Notes: a model not told the origin generated them from the sequence alone. Counted from the first letter of the stretch, positions 8,373 through 18,059 are shown. The stretch is 52,132 nt of DNA from Gammaproteobacteria bacterium (GCA_013214945.1 JABSRT010000029.1:1-52132), one strand, 5' to 3'. Translations and numbers: made by a program.

Positions 8373-8478
8373 TGAGCAGCATGTTCTTACACGGATGTAA
8401 GATATTAGGACAATACAGGAGCAATTGTCGAGATGCTGCTCCAGAGCCCCCATGGACGGGTTTACGGCGACTTGCTGT
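8373..8478. repeat. Structured intergenic repeat with a motif shared with 14431-14455
   Basis: The 8280-8603 intergenic region holds no credible gene. It contains an inverted repeat GAGCAGCAT (8374-8382) / ATGCTGCTC (8433-8441). Next comes a 25-bp motif at 8445-8469 that matches 14431-14455 at 22 of 25 positions (core GGACGGRTTTACGGCG). Similar sequences recur in marine Alteromonadales genomes as far as I recall, which suggests a dispersed noncoding repeat. A separate 9-bp hairpin (8553-8561/8573-8581) without a T run lies just past the end of tkt. Confidence 0.5.
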
Positions 8479-8603
8479 TCAAATGGCAACTCTTTAGCAC
8501 AACAAAGCCAAGCTTATTACTATTAAACTGCCGAATCAGCAAGTGCAATGACAGATCGTAGCGCACCATTGCCTACGATCTACCTTCTCACAAAAATTGT
8601 GGG

Positions 8604-10613
8604 TTAAGCATTTACTCTTAACAATGTTTTCGCCGTATCAACTACATTGGCGACCGTAAACCCAAAGTAGTTAAGTAGTTCGCCACCCGGAGCTGACTCG
8701 CCAAAGCTGTTCATACCTATAATCTTGCCATGACGTCCAACATACTTATGCCAAAAATCGACATGGGCTGCTTCAATAGCGATAACCGATTTCACATCAC
8801 TAGGTAACACCAATTCTTGATATTGAATATCTTGGCTGTCGAATAAGTTAGTACAAGGCATAGAGACAACGCGCACCAACAGTCCAGAGTCCGTTAATTT
8901 GGCCGCAGCATCAATCGCCAAAGCTACTTCAGAGCCCGTTGCAATTAGGATCAATTGGGGCTGACCGACACAGTCCTTTAATATATAACCGCCTTTCGCA
9001 ATATCAGGCAGTTGCTTATTATCTCGTGGTTGATGCGGTAAATTTTGGCGACTAAAAATTAATGCTGACGGGCCGTCTTGCCTGATAATGGCAGCTTTCC
9101 AAGCGACCGCAGTTTCTACTGCATCACACGGGCGCCAAGTCTGTAAATTTGGGGTCATTCTTAGGTTAGCGATCTGCTCGATAGGTTGATGTGTCGGACC
9201 ATCTTCGCCCTGACCAATTGAGTCATGGGTATACACAAAAATGTTTTGAATCGACATCAACGCCGACATTCTGACAGCGTTACGGGCGTATTCCATAAAC
9301 ATTAGAAAAGTAGCTCCATAGTTAATAAAACCATCGTGTAACGAAATACCGTTCATAATGCCGCTCATGCCAAATTCACGAACGCCATAAAACAAGTAGT
9401 TACCGTCTGGATCCTCAGCAGTAATTCCCTTTGATCCTGACCATAAGGTTAAGTTTGATCCCGCAAGATCGGCCGAGCCACCCAGTAATTCAGGTAGCAA
9501 CTTACCAAAGGCTTCAATGCTGTTTTGAGACGCTTTACGACTCGCAATATTTGCTGCGTCATTGTGACATTGCAAGATAAATGAGTCAGCGTTCTCAGCA
9601 AAAGATTTAGGTAACTCTTTATCAATCACCCGGCGCTGATATTCATCGGCCAGTTCTGGGTAGGCGAGTTGATAAGCGCTAAAACGTTGATGCCACTTCA
9701 GCTCTTGATTTTGCCCTTTTGCTTTGGCGTCCCAACCGGCATAAACATCAGCTGGTATTTCAAAGGGTGGGTGCGACCAATTTAAAAATTGTCGAGCCGC
9801 GGCTATTTCAGCATCGCCTAGCGGTGAACCGTGGCACTGATGAGAGTTCGATTTGTTCGGTGAGCCAAATCCTATAATCGTTTTACAACAAATCATGGTT
9901 GGCTTATCAATCACTAACTTTGCCTGCTCAATCGCCTGCTGGATCTGGATTGGATCGTGGCCGTCGACATCAGCAATAACGTGCCAATTATAGGCTTTAA
10001 AGCGAGCAGGCGTATCATCGGTAAACCAGCCTTGAACCTCGCCATCAATCGAAATGCCATTGTCATCCCAAAACGCAATTAGCTTGCCGAGCCCTAAAGT
10101 GCCCGCCAACGAACTCACTTCATGTGATAGACCTTCCATTAAGCAGCCATCACCTAAAAAACAATACGTATAGTGATCAACAATATCGAAACCTTTACGG
10201 TTAAAACGTGCAGCCAAACTTTTTTCAGCAATCGCCATACCGACCGCGTTAGACAATCCGGCACCTAACGGCCCCGTGGTCGTTTCTACTCCTGGGGTAT
10301 ATCCGTATTCAGGATGGCCGGGGGTTTTCGAGTGCAGTTGTCTAAATTGCTTGAGTTGATCAATGGGTAAATCGTAACCAGACAAATGCAGTAAAGAATA
10401 AATTAACATCGAACCATGACCGTTGCTTAATACAAATCTGTCTCGGTCGCACCAGTTGGGATTAGTCGGGTTGTGTTTTAAAAAATCATGCCATAACACC
10501 TGTGCAATATCGGCCATCCCCATTGGGGCACCCGGGTGACCTGACTGTGCTTGTTGTACCGCGTCCATGCTTAAAGCGCGGATAGCATTTGCTAATTGTT
10601 TTCTGCTGGTCAT
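8604..10613 (-). CDS. tkt: Transketolase
   Basis: Thiamine-diphosphate enzyme that moves two-carbon units between pentose and hexose phosphates (xylulose 5-phosphate as donor). It has 669 residues with full-length domain order. The N-terminal PP domain carries [11 protein letters not shown] and the TPP/metal motif GDGCLMEG...DDNGISIDG. The pyrimidine domain carries [20 protein letters not shown]. The C-terminal domain carries [11 protein letters not shown]. It is the last gene of the leftward polyol locus, behind tal, from which a terminator-like hairpin separates it. This may be a second, pathway-dedicated transketolase, as tkt elsewhere in such genomes is often with gapA/pgk; that cannot be checked here. 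Confidence 0.93.
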   Translation of the reverse strand: MTSRKQLANAIRALSMDAVQQAQSGHPGAPMGMADIAQVLWHDFLKHNPTNPNWCDRDRFVLSNGHGSMLIYSLLHLSGYDLPIDQLKQFRQLHSKTPGHPEYGYTPGVETTTGPLGAGLSNAVGMAIAEKSLAARFNRKGFDIVDHYTYCFLGDGCLMEGLSHEVSSLAGTLGLGKLIAFWDDNGISIDGEVQGWFTDDTPARFKAYNWHVIADVDGHDPIQIQQAIEQAKLVIDKPTMICCKTIIGFGSPNKSNSHQCHGSPLGDAEIAAARQFLNWSHPPFEIPADVYAGWDAKAKGQNQELKWHQRFSAYQLAYPELADEYQRRVIDKELPKSFAENADSFILQCHNDAANIASRKASQNSIEAFGKLLPELLGGSADLAGSNLTLWSGSKGITAEDPDGNYLFYGVREFGMSGIMNGISLHDGFINYGATFLMFMEYARNAVRMSALMSIQNIFVYTHDSIGQGEDGPTHQPIEQIANLRMTPNLQTWRPCDAVETAVAWKAAIIRQDGPSALIFSRQNLPHQPRDNKQLPDIAKGGYILKDCVGQPQLILIATGSEVALAIDAAAKLTDSGLLVRVVSMPCTNLFDSQDIQYQELVLPSDVKSVIAIEAAHVDFWHKYVGRHGKIIGMNSFGESAPGGELLNYFGFTVANVVDTAKTLLRVNA

Positions 10614-10702
10614 GTTTTATTCCTATTTGATCATCTTAATTAAAAATTACCATCAGGCAGGCAAGCACCTGCCGTGAAAGATGGCATTAAAAGGGCAAGC
10701 TA

Positions 10703-10736
10703 AAAAAAATTGAAAACGGAGGCGTTACCGCCCCCT
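10703..10736 (-). terminator. Terminator-like hairpin between tal and tkt
   Basis: On the minus strand a GC-rich stem (GGGGGCG / CGCCTCC, loop GTAA) is followed by GTTTTCAATTTTTTTT. It lies after the tal stop, so it should lower read-through into tkt. Confidence 0.7.
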
Positions 10737-10741
10737 ATAAA

Positions 10742-11701
10742 TCATTGTTGAAGTGTTTCTTGCTGTGGGATTAGTGATAAAACTAGATCTTCTAACGATT
10801 GCTGATCACTGGCAAATTGCTCAATGCCGCTAGCAAGCTTTTCGGTTGCCATCAGATCTGCAGCGTGCTGCTCGTTAAAATTAGCTTCATTTAATGGCAC
10901 AATCTCAGCTGATGATTTGACTGCAATGTTATCAGCACATAATTTCACGTCTAGCTGCCCAGTCGTTTGCTGTAATTGCGTTAGTAACGCCGGCGATATA
11001 GTTAACAGATCACAGCCAGCAAGCTCAATTATTTCGCTGGTATTTCTGAAGCTAGCGCCCATAATCACCGTGTTGTAACCATATGATTTGTAATAATTGT
11101 AGATCTTAGTTACCGATTGCACACCAGGATCATCGGCACCTTCATATTCTTTATTTTCGTGTTGTTTGTACCAATCTAGGATCCGGCCAACAAAAGGCGA
11201 GATCAACGTGACGTTTGCTTCGGCACATGCAACAGCTTGAGCCATGCTAAACAACAACGTTAGGTTACAGGCGATGCCTTCTTTTTCTAATTGTTCGGCG
11301 GCTTTAATACCCTGCCAAGTCGCAGCGAGCTTAATTAAAATTCGTTCTTTGGCAATACCCTGCGCCTGATACAAGCTAATTAATTTTCGACCTTTTTCGA
11401 TACTGGCCTGAGTATCATAAGAAAGACGAGCGTCGACTTCACTAGAGATTCGACCAGGGATAACTTTAAGAATTTCGCAACCAAAATTAACGATCAGTTG
11501 GTCGCAAACATCTTGGGTACTACCCGTTGTTTGGACAATCGCGTTATAGATCAAATGTTGATATTGCGGTAACTTAGCCGCTTGTAGAATTAGCGATGGG
11601 TTAGTTGTGGCGTCAATCGGGCTTAATGCTTTAATTGAATCAACATCACCACTGTCGGCAACTACCACTGTTACTTGTTTTAATTGTGCTAATAAATTCA
11701 T
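10742..11701 (-). CDS. tal: Transaldolase
   Basis: Transfers a dihydroxyacetone unit from sedoheptulose 7-phosphate to glyceraldehyde 3-phosphate through a Schiff-base lysine. With the start at 11701 ([10 protein letters not shown]) the protein has 319 residues, normal for the TalB type. A longer frame begins further upstream, but its first 19 residues do not belong to the family. Motifs: [10 protein letters not shown], the active-site lysine in [12 protein letters not shown], and [17 protein letters not shown]. Upstream lie two TTAACGTTAA palindromes. It works with tkt to route xylulose 5-phosphate into glycolysis. Confidence 0.93.
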   Translation of the reverse strand: MNLLAQLKQVTVVVADSGDVDSIKALSPIDATTNPSLILQAAKLPQYQHLIYNAIVQTTGSTQDVCDQLIVNFGCEILKVIPGRISSEVDARLSYDTQASIEKGRKLISLYQAQGIAKERILIKLAATWQGIKAAEQLEKEGIACNLTLLFSMAQAVACAEANVTLISPFVGRILDWYKQHENKEYEGADDPGVQSVTKIYNYYKSYGYNTVIMGASFRNTSEIIELAGCDLLTISPALLTQLQQTTGQLDVKLCADNIAVKSSAEIVPLNEANFNEQHAADLMATEKLASGIEQFASDQQSLEDLVLSLIPQQETLQQ

Positions 11702-11767
11702 GTTCGTCCTATTACAGAGTTTATTGATTGAGTAAACAAGCGATAGCTTTTTTCCCAATCACGGCGA

Positions 11768-11805
11768 TTAACGTTAAGCCCAGTTCGTTGATAACTTAAC
11801 GTTAA
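11768..11805. promoter_or_regulatory. Two TTAACGTTAA palindromes upstream of tal (operator candidate)
   Basis: TTAACGTTAAG (11768-11778) and CTTAACGTTAA (11795-11805) are exact inverted copies. Each contains the 10-bp palindrome TTAACGTTAA, and the centres are 28 bp apart. They lie between xylB and tal, about 65-105 bp upstream of the tal start. The central AACGTT resembles LacI-family operators. No such regulator is encoded in the window. Confidence 0.45.
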
Positions 11806-11864
11806 ACAATGCATGCGGTTTATATTACTGTGTCGAATTTAACGACTGTTACTGGCTTACTTTG

Positions 11865-13322
11865 CTAAAAGTGTGGCGCCAAACAGCTGTATAACTGCCG
11901 GTACTTTTGGTATTGCGGCTGATAATAGTCAGACATCGCGTTGTTGCTTTCGATAATAGAAGTGACCTTGCCCGGCTGACAAACGCTTTGCGCTGACAGT
12001 CCCGACACGGCGATCCGTGCTAAGCGGGCAGCACCAAATGCTGGACCAACTTCCCCACCTTCACGATAAATCAGCGGCTGATTAAGCACACTAGCAATAA
12101 TTTTTCCCCATAATTGACTGCGAGCACCGCCACCAATCACCGAGACTTGGGCAATTTGGGTTCCCGAATCGAGCAATACTTGCTGCCCGTCGGCAAAGGC
12201 AAAAGCGACGCCTTCTAAAACGGCACGGCCTAAGGTACTGCGAGAGGTATTGTGGGATAACCCAAAAAACACCCCTTTGGCATTAGGGTTATTATGTGGC
12301 GTACGTTCGCCCGATAAGTAGGGTAAAAAAGTCACCGGACAAGGCTGGCTAAAATCTTCAGTGTCTACTTCGTCTAACAATGCTTTTTCGTTTGCCGCGC
12401 CAGTCAATTTAGTGACCCAACTTAAACAGCTTGCTGCACTGAGGATCACCGACATCTGATGCCAAGTATCAGGAATGCAATGACAGAAAGTGTGTACTCC
12501 ACCATTAGCGTTGGGTTGGTAGTTTTTGTTCGCGACAAAATAAACACCGGAAGTGCCCAAGGACAAAAAAGCCTCGTTGGGGTTTATCACACCAATGCCT
12601 ACAGCTCCGGCGGCGTTATCACCGGCTCCGGCGGCGACAGGAACTTGTTTTAGCCCCCAGTTCGATGCTATTTCAGCGCGTAAGGTGCCAGTAATTTCGG
12701 TACCTTCGAACAATTTAGGCATATGAGACTGGGTCAGATCGGTAGCCGCGAGCATATCGTCTGACCATTGGCGCTTTGCCACATCAAGCCATAATGTTCC
12801 GGCACTATCAGACATATCAGAAGCATAATCTCCCGTCATCAGCAGCCGTAAATAATCTTTTGGCAACAAGACCTTGTTGATTTTAGCAAACTGATTTGGC
12901 TCATTTTTCTTAAGCCAAGCGAGTTTAGGTGCGGTAAAACCTGGCACTGCGACATTACCGGTTATTTGACGGCTCGTCACAATCCGTTGTTCGATTTCAC
13001 CACATTCAATATGGCTGCGTCCGTCATTCCATAATATCGCAGGACGAATAACCTGATCGTTTTGATCAAGCAAGGTCGCGCCATGCATTTGACCAGATAA
13101 GCCAATTCCCTTTATTTCGCCAAACACGCTGCCGTGTTGCGCTTTTAATTGGGCCATCGCTTCATTAGTTGCCTGCCACCAAGCATGTGGATCTTGTTCA
13201 GACCACAAATTTTCTGGACGAGAGATTGTTAATGGGGCAGACGCTTGACCAATTAGGCCTTCATCCTCCCCCAATATAATAATCTTTACCCCAGAGGTTC
13301 CTAAATCAATTCCTAAATACAT
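11865..13322 (-). CDS. xylB: Xylulokinase
   Basis: Phosphorylates D-xylulose to D-xylulose 5-phosphate with ATP. The 485-residue FGGY-family sugar kinase starts with the phosphate-binding loop YLGIDLGTSGVKIII. It has the FGGY motifs GLSGQMHGATLLD and AAGAGDNAAGAVGIG, and a C-terminal VIGGGARSQLWGKI adenosine-binding motif. Xylulokinase rather than a generic FGGY kinase is supported by MHGATLLD and by the context: a polyol dehydrogenase, tal and tkt in the same direction. It matches the D-arabitol kinase step (DalK-like) of enteric arabitol operons. Confidence 0.9.
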   Translation of the reverse strand: MYLGIDLGTSGVKIIILGEDEGLIGQASAPLTISRPENLWSEQDPHAWWQATNEAMAQLKAQHGSVFGEIKGIGLSGQMHGATLLDQNDQVIRPAILWNDGRSHIECGEIEQRIVTSRQITGNVAVPGFTAPKLAWLKKNEPNQFAKINKVLLPKDYLRLLMTGDYASDMSDSAGTLWLDVAKRQWSDDMLAATDLTQSHMPKLFEGTEITGTLRAEIASNWGLKQVPVAAGAGDNAAGAVGIGVINPNEAFLSLGTSGVYFVANKNYQPNANGGVHTFCHCIPDTWHQMSVILSAASCLSWVTKLTGAANEKALLDEVDTEDFSQPCPVTFLPYLSGERTPHNNPNAKGVFFGLSHNTSRSTLGRAVLEGVAFAFADGQQVLLDSGTQIAQVSVIGGGARSQLWGKIIASVLNQPLIYREGGEVGPAFGAARLARIAVSGLSAQSVCQPGKVTSIIESNNAMSDYYQPQYQKYRQLYSCLAPHF

Positions 13323-13447
13323 AAGCCTGTTTCATTTAATTATTTGATCGGTAGTATGAATCATCGAGCTGCATCTTGATGCTTAGATTTCAAGCAAAAG
13401 CCCAAAATCAACACGTAGAGCGCATTTTAAAGTCGAGATAGATACCG

Positions 13448-14101
13448 TTAAGATTGCTTGCTAGCCAAGTAATGCTCAATTTTTTCTAGCGAACTAAAAA
13501 TACCATCGGCGATGCTAAATTTAGGATCGTTAATATCTTCTGGCATCACGTAGGTCGTTATCGCCGCCGCTTTTGCCGAAATCATGCCAGTCACGCTATC
13601 TTCAATAATCACGCACTGCTGCCGAGTCACTTGCAACTGCTTAACGGCACTTAAATAAACGCCGGGATGAGGTTTGCCGTACTGTTCATTATCACCACTG
13701 CATATCACCTGAAAATACTCTGTGACCGACAGACGCGCTAATACCGCTTCAATAACCGGCAGACTAGACGATGTCGCAAGCGCAATATTAAAATTATTAT
13801 TTTTTAAAAACTTAAGTAAATTATTCAAACCCGGCATCGCCGTGCCTTGCTCTTTGATTAAAGCAATGACTGAGTGCATAATATTAAGCTGTAATTCGCG
13901 CGGCTCGATCGATAGCTCAAAGCGTTGGCACCAAATATGAGCAATTTCTTCCAGTTTGCGGCCCATCGTATGTTTAATGCAGTCATCAGCAGTTACTGTC
14001 ACATTGTACTTAGCAAGCTCTGCGATTTGGGCCTGACGCCAAAATGGTTCAGAGTCGATCAAGACTCCATCCATATCAAAAATAACGGTATTTTTAGTCA
14101 T
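13448..14101 (-). CDS. HAD-family sugar/polyol phosphatase (HxpB-like)
   Basis: A 217-residue class-I haloacid-dehalogenase hydrolase of the beta-phosphoglucomutase/HxpB (YniC) subgroup. Motif I is FDMDGVLIDSEP (nucleophile Asp and acid/base Asp), motif II ALATSSS, motif III KPHPGVYLSA, and motif IV VIEDSVTGMISAKAA. E. coli HxpB removes phosphate from hexitol phosphates and 2-deoxyglucose 6-phosphate. In this polyol locus it may clear toxic polyol or sugar phosphates, but the substrate is inferred only. It lies between xylB and the ABC permease, 125 bp from xylB. Confidence 0.82.
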   Translation of the reverse strand: MTKNTVIFDMDGVLIDSEPFWRQAQIAELAKYNVTVTADDCIKHTMGRKLEEIAHIWCQRFELSIEPRELQLNIMHSVIALIKEQGTAMPGLNNLLKFLKNNNFNIALATSSSLPVIEAVLARLSVTEYFQVICSGDNEQYGKPHPGVYLSAVKQLQVTRQQCVIIEDSVTGMISAKAAAITTYVMPEDINDPKFSIADGIFSSLEKIEHYLASKQS

Positions 14102-14175
14102 TGGTTGTAATATCCATAATAATTATCAAAAACACACTCGACCAATCAATATCAGTCAAACGACCTCACACCAGC

Positions 14176-14520
14176 CTAGCGTGGCACGGCAAGAGCGTAT
14201 TAATTTAATTTCAGCTGCTCCACCGAAATATTCCTTTGAATTACGAAAAACGCATGAATACGTCCATGTAGCTCTGATTTTCGTCCTTGAAAATAGGTTT
14301 TCTCCATATTCAAAGCAATATGTCGTCAATAAAGTGCTCAGAAACTTTGAAATTTACAGCGCCTAAAAAAGGCTAAATTGCCAGTGTCCGTGCATGTGAA
14401 GAAAAACATCTTTTTCATGGACGAAAAATAAGCCTCCACGGACGGATTTACGGCGGTTTTTCGTAATATGTATGGATTTTGGCTTGCGATATTTATAATG
14501 CGCTTGCCGTGCCTAGCATG
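14176..14520. repeat. About 345-bp noncoding element with nested inverted repeats, inside the polyol operon
   Basis: The 420-bp gap between the HAD gene and the permease is filled by a structured element. Its ends are imperfect inverted repeats: GGCACGGCAAGAGCG near 14183-14197, and the complement of CGCTTGCCGTGCC at 14501-14513. Inside, ATTACGAAAAAC (14238-14249) pairs with GTTTTTCGTAAT (14456-14467). ACGTCCATG (14260-14268) mirrors the CACGGACGG region at 14437-14445. The 25-bp motif at 14431-14455 is shared with 8445-8469. Short open frames here have no family resemblance. It looks like a miniature, nonautonomous dispersed repeat. Confidence 0.5.
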
Positions 14521-14521
14521 G

Positions 14522-15499
14522 TTAATGTTTTGATTTAAAACTTTCTAGCACTACGGCCAACACAATAATCACACCTTTAACCACTTGTTGCAGGTAACCA
14601 GAAATATTCATTAAATTCATAATGTTTGAAATAACACTTAAAATTAAAACGCCGATAACCGTCTTAAATACCGTGCCCCGTCCGCCGGCCAAACTCGCCC
14701 CGCCGACCACAACAGCGGCAATCGCGTCTAGTTCAAATGATAATGCTAACACCGGAGACCCAACACCAGTTCGAGTTGCTGCAATCACCCCAGCTACTCC
14801 ACATGCCATGCCGCTTAGGGCATATACTGCAAACTTAAAACGCTCAACCGGAATACCGGCAAAACGGGTAGCGGTTTCATTAGAACCAATCGAGATAACC
14901 AAGCGACCAAATGCTGTCTTTTTGTAAACAAAATGAGCGAGCATTGAAAAGCCCAAAAACACATAAACAGGTAAAGGTAAGCCCATAAAATACCCGGTAC
15001 CAAAGTCAACAAACGCGACGTCGTCAACAAAAATTGGTTGGCCTTTAGACACAATTAACGCCAAGCCACGCGCAATTGTCATCATGGCTAAAGTAGCAAT
15101 AAACGGCGCAATTTTAAAATACGAGACCAAACCACCGGCACAAGAACCAACCAAGGTAGCGACCACCATCCCTGCAAATATCGCAATCCATAAACCATAT
15201 TCAGGGATCATCAATGCAACGACCACAGACACTAAGGCCATGATCGAGCCAACGGATAAATCAATACCACCGGTTAAAATGACATACAACATACCCAAAG
15301 ATACAATGCCAAGCGGCACGCTTTGGCGCAATACATTGGTAATATTAGTTACAGAATAAAATTTGTCAGATAAAAAATATCCGGCGATCATCATGGCAAC
15401 AAACACCACCACGGTTGAATGCTCAGCAAGCAGAGCGAAGCCCTTTTTCATTGAAAAGCTATTTGTTGGTAGCCCTTGTTCTGTCACGATTGAATTCAT
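14522..15499 (-). CDS. Sugar/polyol ABC transporter permease (RbsC-like)
   Basis: A 325-residue inner-membrane permease of the CUT2 (ribose-type) ABC class, with about ten hydrophobic helices. Family motifs are VILTGGIDLSVGSIMAL, GLVSYFKIAPFIATLAMMTIARG and GSNETATRFAGI, then FELDAIAAVVVGGASLAGG. It forms the membrane channel as a dimer with the ATPase encoded just upstream (11-bp gap) and takes cargo from the binding protein at 17103-18059. Substrate from context is a polyol such as D-arabitol. Confidence 0.9.
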   Translation of the reverse strand: MNSIVTEQGLPTNSFSMKKGFALLAEHSTVVVFVAMMIAGYFLSDKFYSVTNITNVLRQSVPLGIVSLGMLYVILTGGIDLSVGSIMALVSVVVALMIPEYGLWIAIFAGMVVATLVGSCAGGLVSYFKIAPFIATLAMMTIARGLALIVSKGQPIFVDDVAFVDFGTGYFMGLPLPVYVFLGFSMLAHFVYKKTAFGRLVISIGSNETATRFAGIPVERFKFAVYALSGMACGVAGVIAATRTGVGSPVLALSFELDAIAAVVVGGASLAGGRGTVFKTVIGVLILSVISNIMNLMNISGYLQQVVKGVIIVLAVVLESFKSKH

Positions 15500-15510
15500 T
15501 ATATTTTTCC

Positions 15511-17022
15511 TTAAATTACGGCTCTTTTCGGTAGAGCCATCCTCATAATATTTTCTTCGGTCATTTCATCGGCAATCAACTCACCAGATATTTCACCCTC
15601 ACTCATCACATAAGTGCGATGACACAGGCCAATGATTTCCATCAGCTCTGACGAAATAACTAAAATGGCATAACCTTTTTGAGTTAGCTCAACAATAATG
15701 TTATAAATTTCCGACTTAGCGCCAACATCCACGCCACGGGTTGGCTCATCCAAAATCAAAACATCACAGTCAGTATTGAGCCACTTGGCTATCACAACCT
15801 TTTGCTGGTTGCCGCCACTTAAGCTTGAGATTGGGTCCTCAATTGAGCCTAATTTTATCGCTAAACTTTTTTGTAATTTATGACTGACCGTTGTTTCTTT
15901 TAGACGATTAATCAAGCCAAAAAATGAACTTGAACCCTTGAGGTTTGATAACGTCATATTTTCGCGAATAGAACGTGACAGTATTGCGCCCTGCTCTTTT
16001 CTACTTTCAGGTACCAAGCCAATCCCTAATTTAACCGCATCGGCCGGGTGATTAATCTGTAAGGCTTGACCATTTTTTTTGATAATCCCAGATGCCATTA
16101 AATCAATGCCAAATAAGCAACGCGCTATCTCGGTGCGACCAGAGCCAATTAATCCAGCGAGCCCGACAATCTCGCCTTTTTTGATATTAAGATTAATATT
16201 ACGCAGCAATCTGGCGGTATTAAGATCAATAACTTCTAATACCGTTTCATTTGATGGTGTCAGTTTCGGTGGAAATAACTTTTCAAATGTTCGGCCCACC
16301 ATGGCGTTAATAATGTCACTTTCGGTACAAGTTTTAGGATCGAGCTCGGTAACAGTGGTGCCATCTTTAATAATGGTTATCGCATCGGTTAACCTAAAGA
16401 TCTCTTCTAACCGATGAGAAATATAAATAATGGTGACACCCTTTTCTTTTAACTCTCTGAGTTTTTCAAAAAGGACCGAAATTTCTTTATCGGACAAGAT
16501 CGCTGACGGCTCATCTAAGATCAATATATTGACATTTTTTGCCAACGACTTAGCAATCTCAACCATCTGTTGATAAGCAATACTTAAATCGCCTAAGCGG
16601 GTTGTTGGATCAATTTCAAACCCAAGCTGATCAAGTGCCAACTTAGCTAAACTGTTTATTTGGTTGGTATTAATTAACTGACTACCAAACCCTAAATCAG
16701 CCAAGAATATATTTTCAGCCACCGTTAAATCGGGAGAAAGCGCTAACTCTTGGTGAATAATGCCAATGTTATGTGCTTGGCTTTGCTTTGGGCTAGTGAA
16801 GTGAACGTCCTGACCATCGATGTTAATCGTGCCACCATCTTTGATATGGATGCCTGAAAGGATCTTCATTAAGGTCGACTTGCCCGCCCCATTCTCTCCC
16901 ACTAGCGCATGAATAGAGCCTTTTTTAACTTTAAGATCGACGCTCTTTAAGGCACGGATACCACCAAAATTTTTCTGAACATTATTAATAACGATCGAAT
17001 ATTCACTGTTAATTTTATCCAA
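15511..17022 (-). CDS. Sugar/polyol ABC transporter ATPase with two nucleotide-binding domains (RbsA-like)
   Basis: A 503-residue CUT2 ATPase with two ABC domains in tandem. The first has Walker A GENGAGKST (about residues 41-49), followed by QQMVEIAKSL and LILDEPSAILSDKE. The second has a degenerate Walker A (GLIGSGRTE), the signature LSGGNQQKVVIAKWL, and LILDEPTRGVDVGA. This asymmetry is normal for RbsA/XylG/MglA. The start is a TTG at 17022, supported by GGGGGA 5 nt upstream and by the family N-terminus. A strong stem-loop separates it from the binding-protein gene. Confidence 0.9.
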   Translation of the reverse strand: MDKINSEYSIVINNVQKNFGGIRALKSVDLKVKKGSIHALVGENGAGKSTLMKILSGIHIKDGGTINIDGQDVHFTSPKQSQAHNIGIIHQELALSPDLTVAENIFLADLGFGSQLINTNQINSLAKLALDQLGFEIDPTTRLGDLSIAYQQMVEIAKSLAKNVNILILDEPSAILSDKEISVLFEKLRELKEKGVTIIYISHRLEEIFRLTDAITIIKDGTTVTELDPKTCTESDIINAMVGRTFEKLFPPKLTPSNETVLEVIDLNTARLLRNINLNIKKGEIVGLAGLIGSGRTEIARCLFGIDLMASGIIKKNGQALQINHPADAVKLGIGLVPESRKEQGAILSRSIRENMTLSNLKGSSSFFGLINRLKETTVSHKLQKSLAIKLGSIEDPISSLSGGNQQKVVIAKWLNTDCDVLILDEPTRGVDVGAKSEIYNIIVELTQKGYAILVISSELMEIIGLCHRTYVMSEGEISGELIADEMTEENIMRMALPKRAVI

Positions 17023-17054
17023 CTGATCCCCCTGTTTATTTTTATATTAATTAA

Positions 17055-17086
17055 GCCCTTTAGCGGCCCAGTGGGCGCTAAAGGGC
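17055..17086 (-). other. Intercistronic stem-loop after the binding-protein gene
   Basis: An 11-bp perfect stem (GCCCTTTAGCG 17055-17065 / CGCTAAAGGGC 17076-17086) with no T run. Stem-loops at this place in ABC operons usually protect the upstream binding-protein mRNA or partly terminate, giving an excess of binding protein. Confidence 0.6.
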
Positions 17087-17102
17087 AAGTGCGAGCAGTG
17101 GC

Positions 17103-18059
17103 TTAATAAAGTGACTTCGCGTCATAGACTTTATCGACATTCTCTTTAGTAATTAATACAGGTGGGATATAAACATAATCTGGAGATTCAGTTTCACCGG
17201 CATGATATTTTTCAATAATATCGAGGATTGTTTTGGTTAATGTATTTGGATTATTCGAAGCTGTTGCTTGGAGTTCACCGCGCTGAATAGCTTCAAGGCC
17301 TCTTTTATAACCATCGTGTGAATATACTTTGACTTGATCAAGTTTATTGGCTGCTTTTAATGCCCGAATCGCGCCTAAGCCCATATCGTCCATTTCACTA
17401 TATACACAGTTAAGATCATCACCTTGGGCTACAATCAAATCTTCCATCGCTTTTAAACCACCTTGCTGATCCCAGTTACCCCAGGCTTGGCTCAAAATAG
17501 TTAAGTTAGTCGTGTTATATTTGCGAATTTGTGTTTCCATCACTCCTAATAAAAAGTTGTTGCTGCGCTTAGCGCCAACCAAGTTGCCTTGATTACCACT
17601 AATCAGTACACATTTCATTGGCTTATTACCAAATTGTTCGACTGCAAACTCACCAATTAGACGATTGTTTACCGCATTATTAGCCATTACCCGCGTTACC
17701 ACGGGCGCTTCTAATGAAATATCGCTATCGAGAATAAACGTCGCGACACCGCGGCGTTTAGCTATTTCGGCAATTCTTTTTCCCGCAGCAGGATCTTGCG
17801 GGTTGAGGATCAGGTAATCGATATCTTGTGACAGCATGTCTTCAACGTCTGAAATTTGCTTATTCATATCGCTACGCGCATCAGTAATAATTAGTTCAAA
17901 CCCTTTTTCTTTACCGTGAATTTTCATGTACTCAGTTAAGCCATTGAAAAAAGCACCATTTAAAGTTCGATTAGAAAAACCAATTTTAATTTTATCTGTC
18001 GCCATTGCTGGACTTATAGTAATCGCACTTAATAGCGCACCTATTATTAACTTTTTCAT
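17103..18059 (-). CDS. Periplasmic sugar/polyol-binding protein (RbsB-like, CUT2)
   Basis: A 318-residue substrate-binding protein of the periplasmic-binding-protein family 4. It has a Sec signal peptide at 1-20 (cut after SPAMA) and then two Rossmann-like lobes. Typical family stretches are IGFSNRTLNGAFFNGL, DYLILNPQDPAAGKRIAEIA, CVYSEMDDMGLGAIRAL and KVYSHDGYKRGLEAI. It delivers cargo to the permease and ATPase encoded downstream. GGAGA lies about 9 nt before the ATG. The operon suggests a polyol ligand, but specificity cannot be read from motifs. Confidence 0.9.
   Translation of the reverse strand: MKKLIIGALLSAITISPAMATDKIKIGFSNRTLNGAFFNGLTEYMKIHGKEKGFELIITDARSDMNKQISDVEDMLSQDIDYLILNPQDPAAGKRIAEIAKRRGVATFILDSDISLEAPVVTRVMANNAVNNRLIGEFAVEQFGNKPMKCVLISGNQGNLVGAKRSNNFLLGVMETQIRKYNTTNLTILSQAWGNWDQQGGLKAMEDLIVAQGDDLNCVYSEMDDMGLGAIRALKAANKLDQVKVYSHDGYKRGLEAIQRGELQATASNNPNTLTKTILDIIEKYHAGETESPDYVYIPPVLITKENVDKVYDAKSLY

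Noticed and set aside
8553-8581. 9-bp hairpin as the tkt terminator
   Set aside because: Stem is good but there is no T run in either direction, so it is mentioned only as a hairpin.
11702-11767. HexR-type site (TGTAATTAAATTACA) upstream of tal, as in Shewanella
   Set aside because: No sequence close to that palindrome is present upstream of tal; only the TTAACGTTAA pair is.
14181-14366. 61-residue open frame in the HAD-permease gap
   Set aside because: It lies inside the inverted-repeat element, starts in its terminal repeat and has no start signal or recognisable motif.
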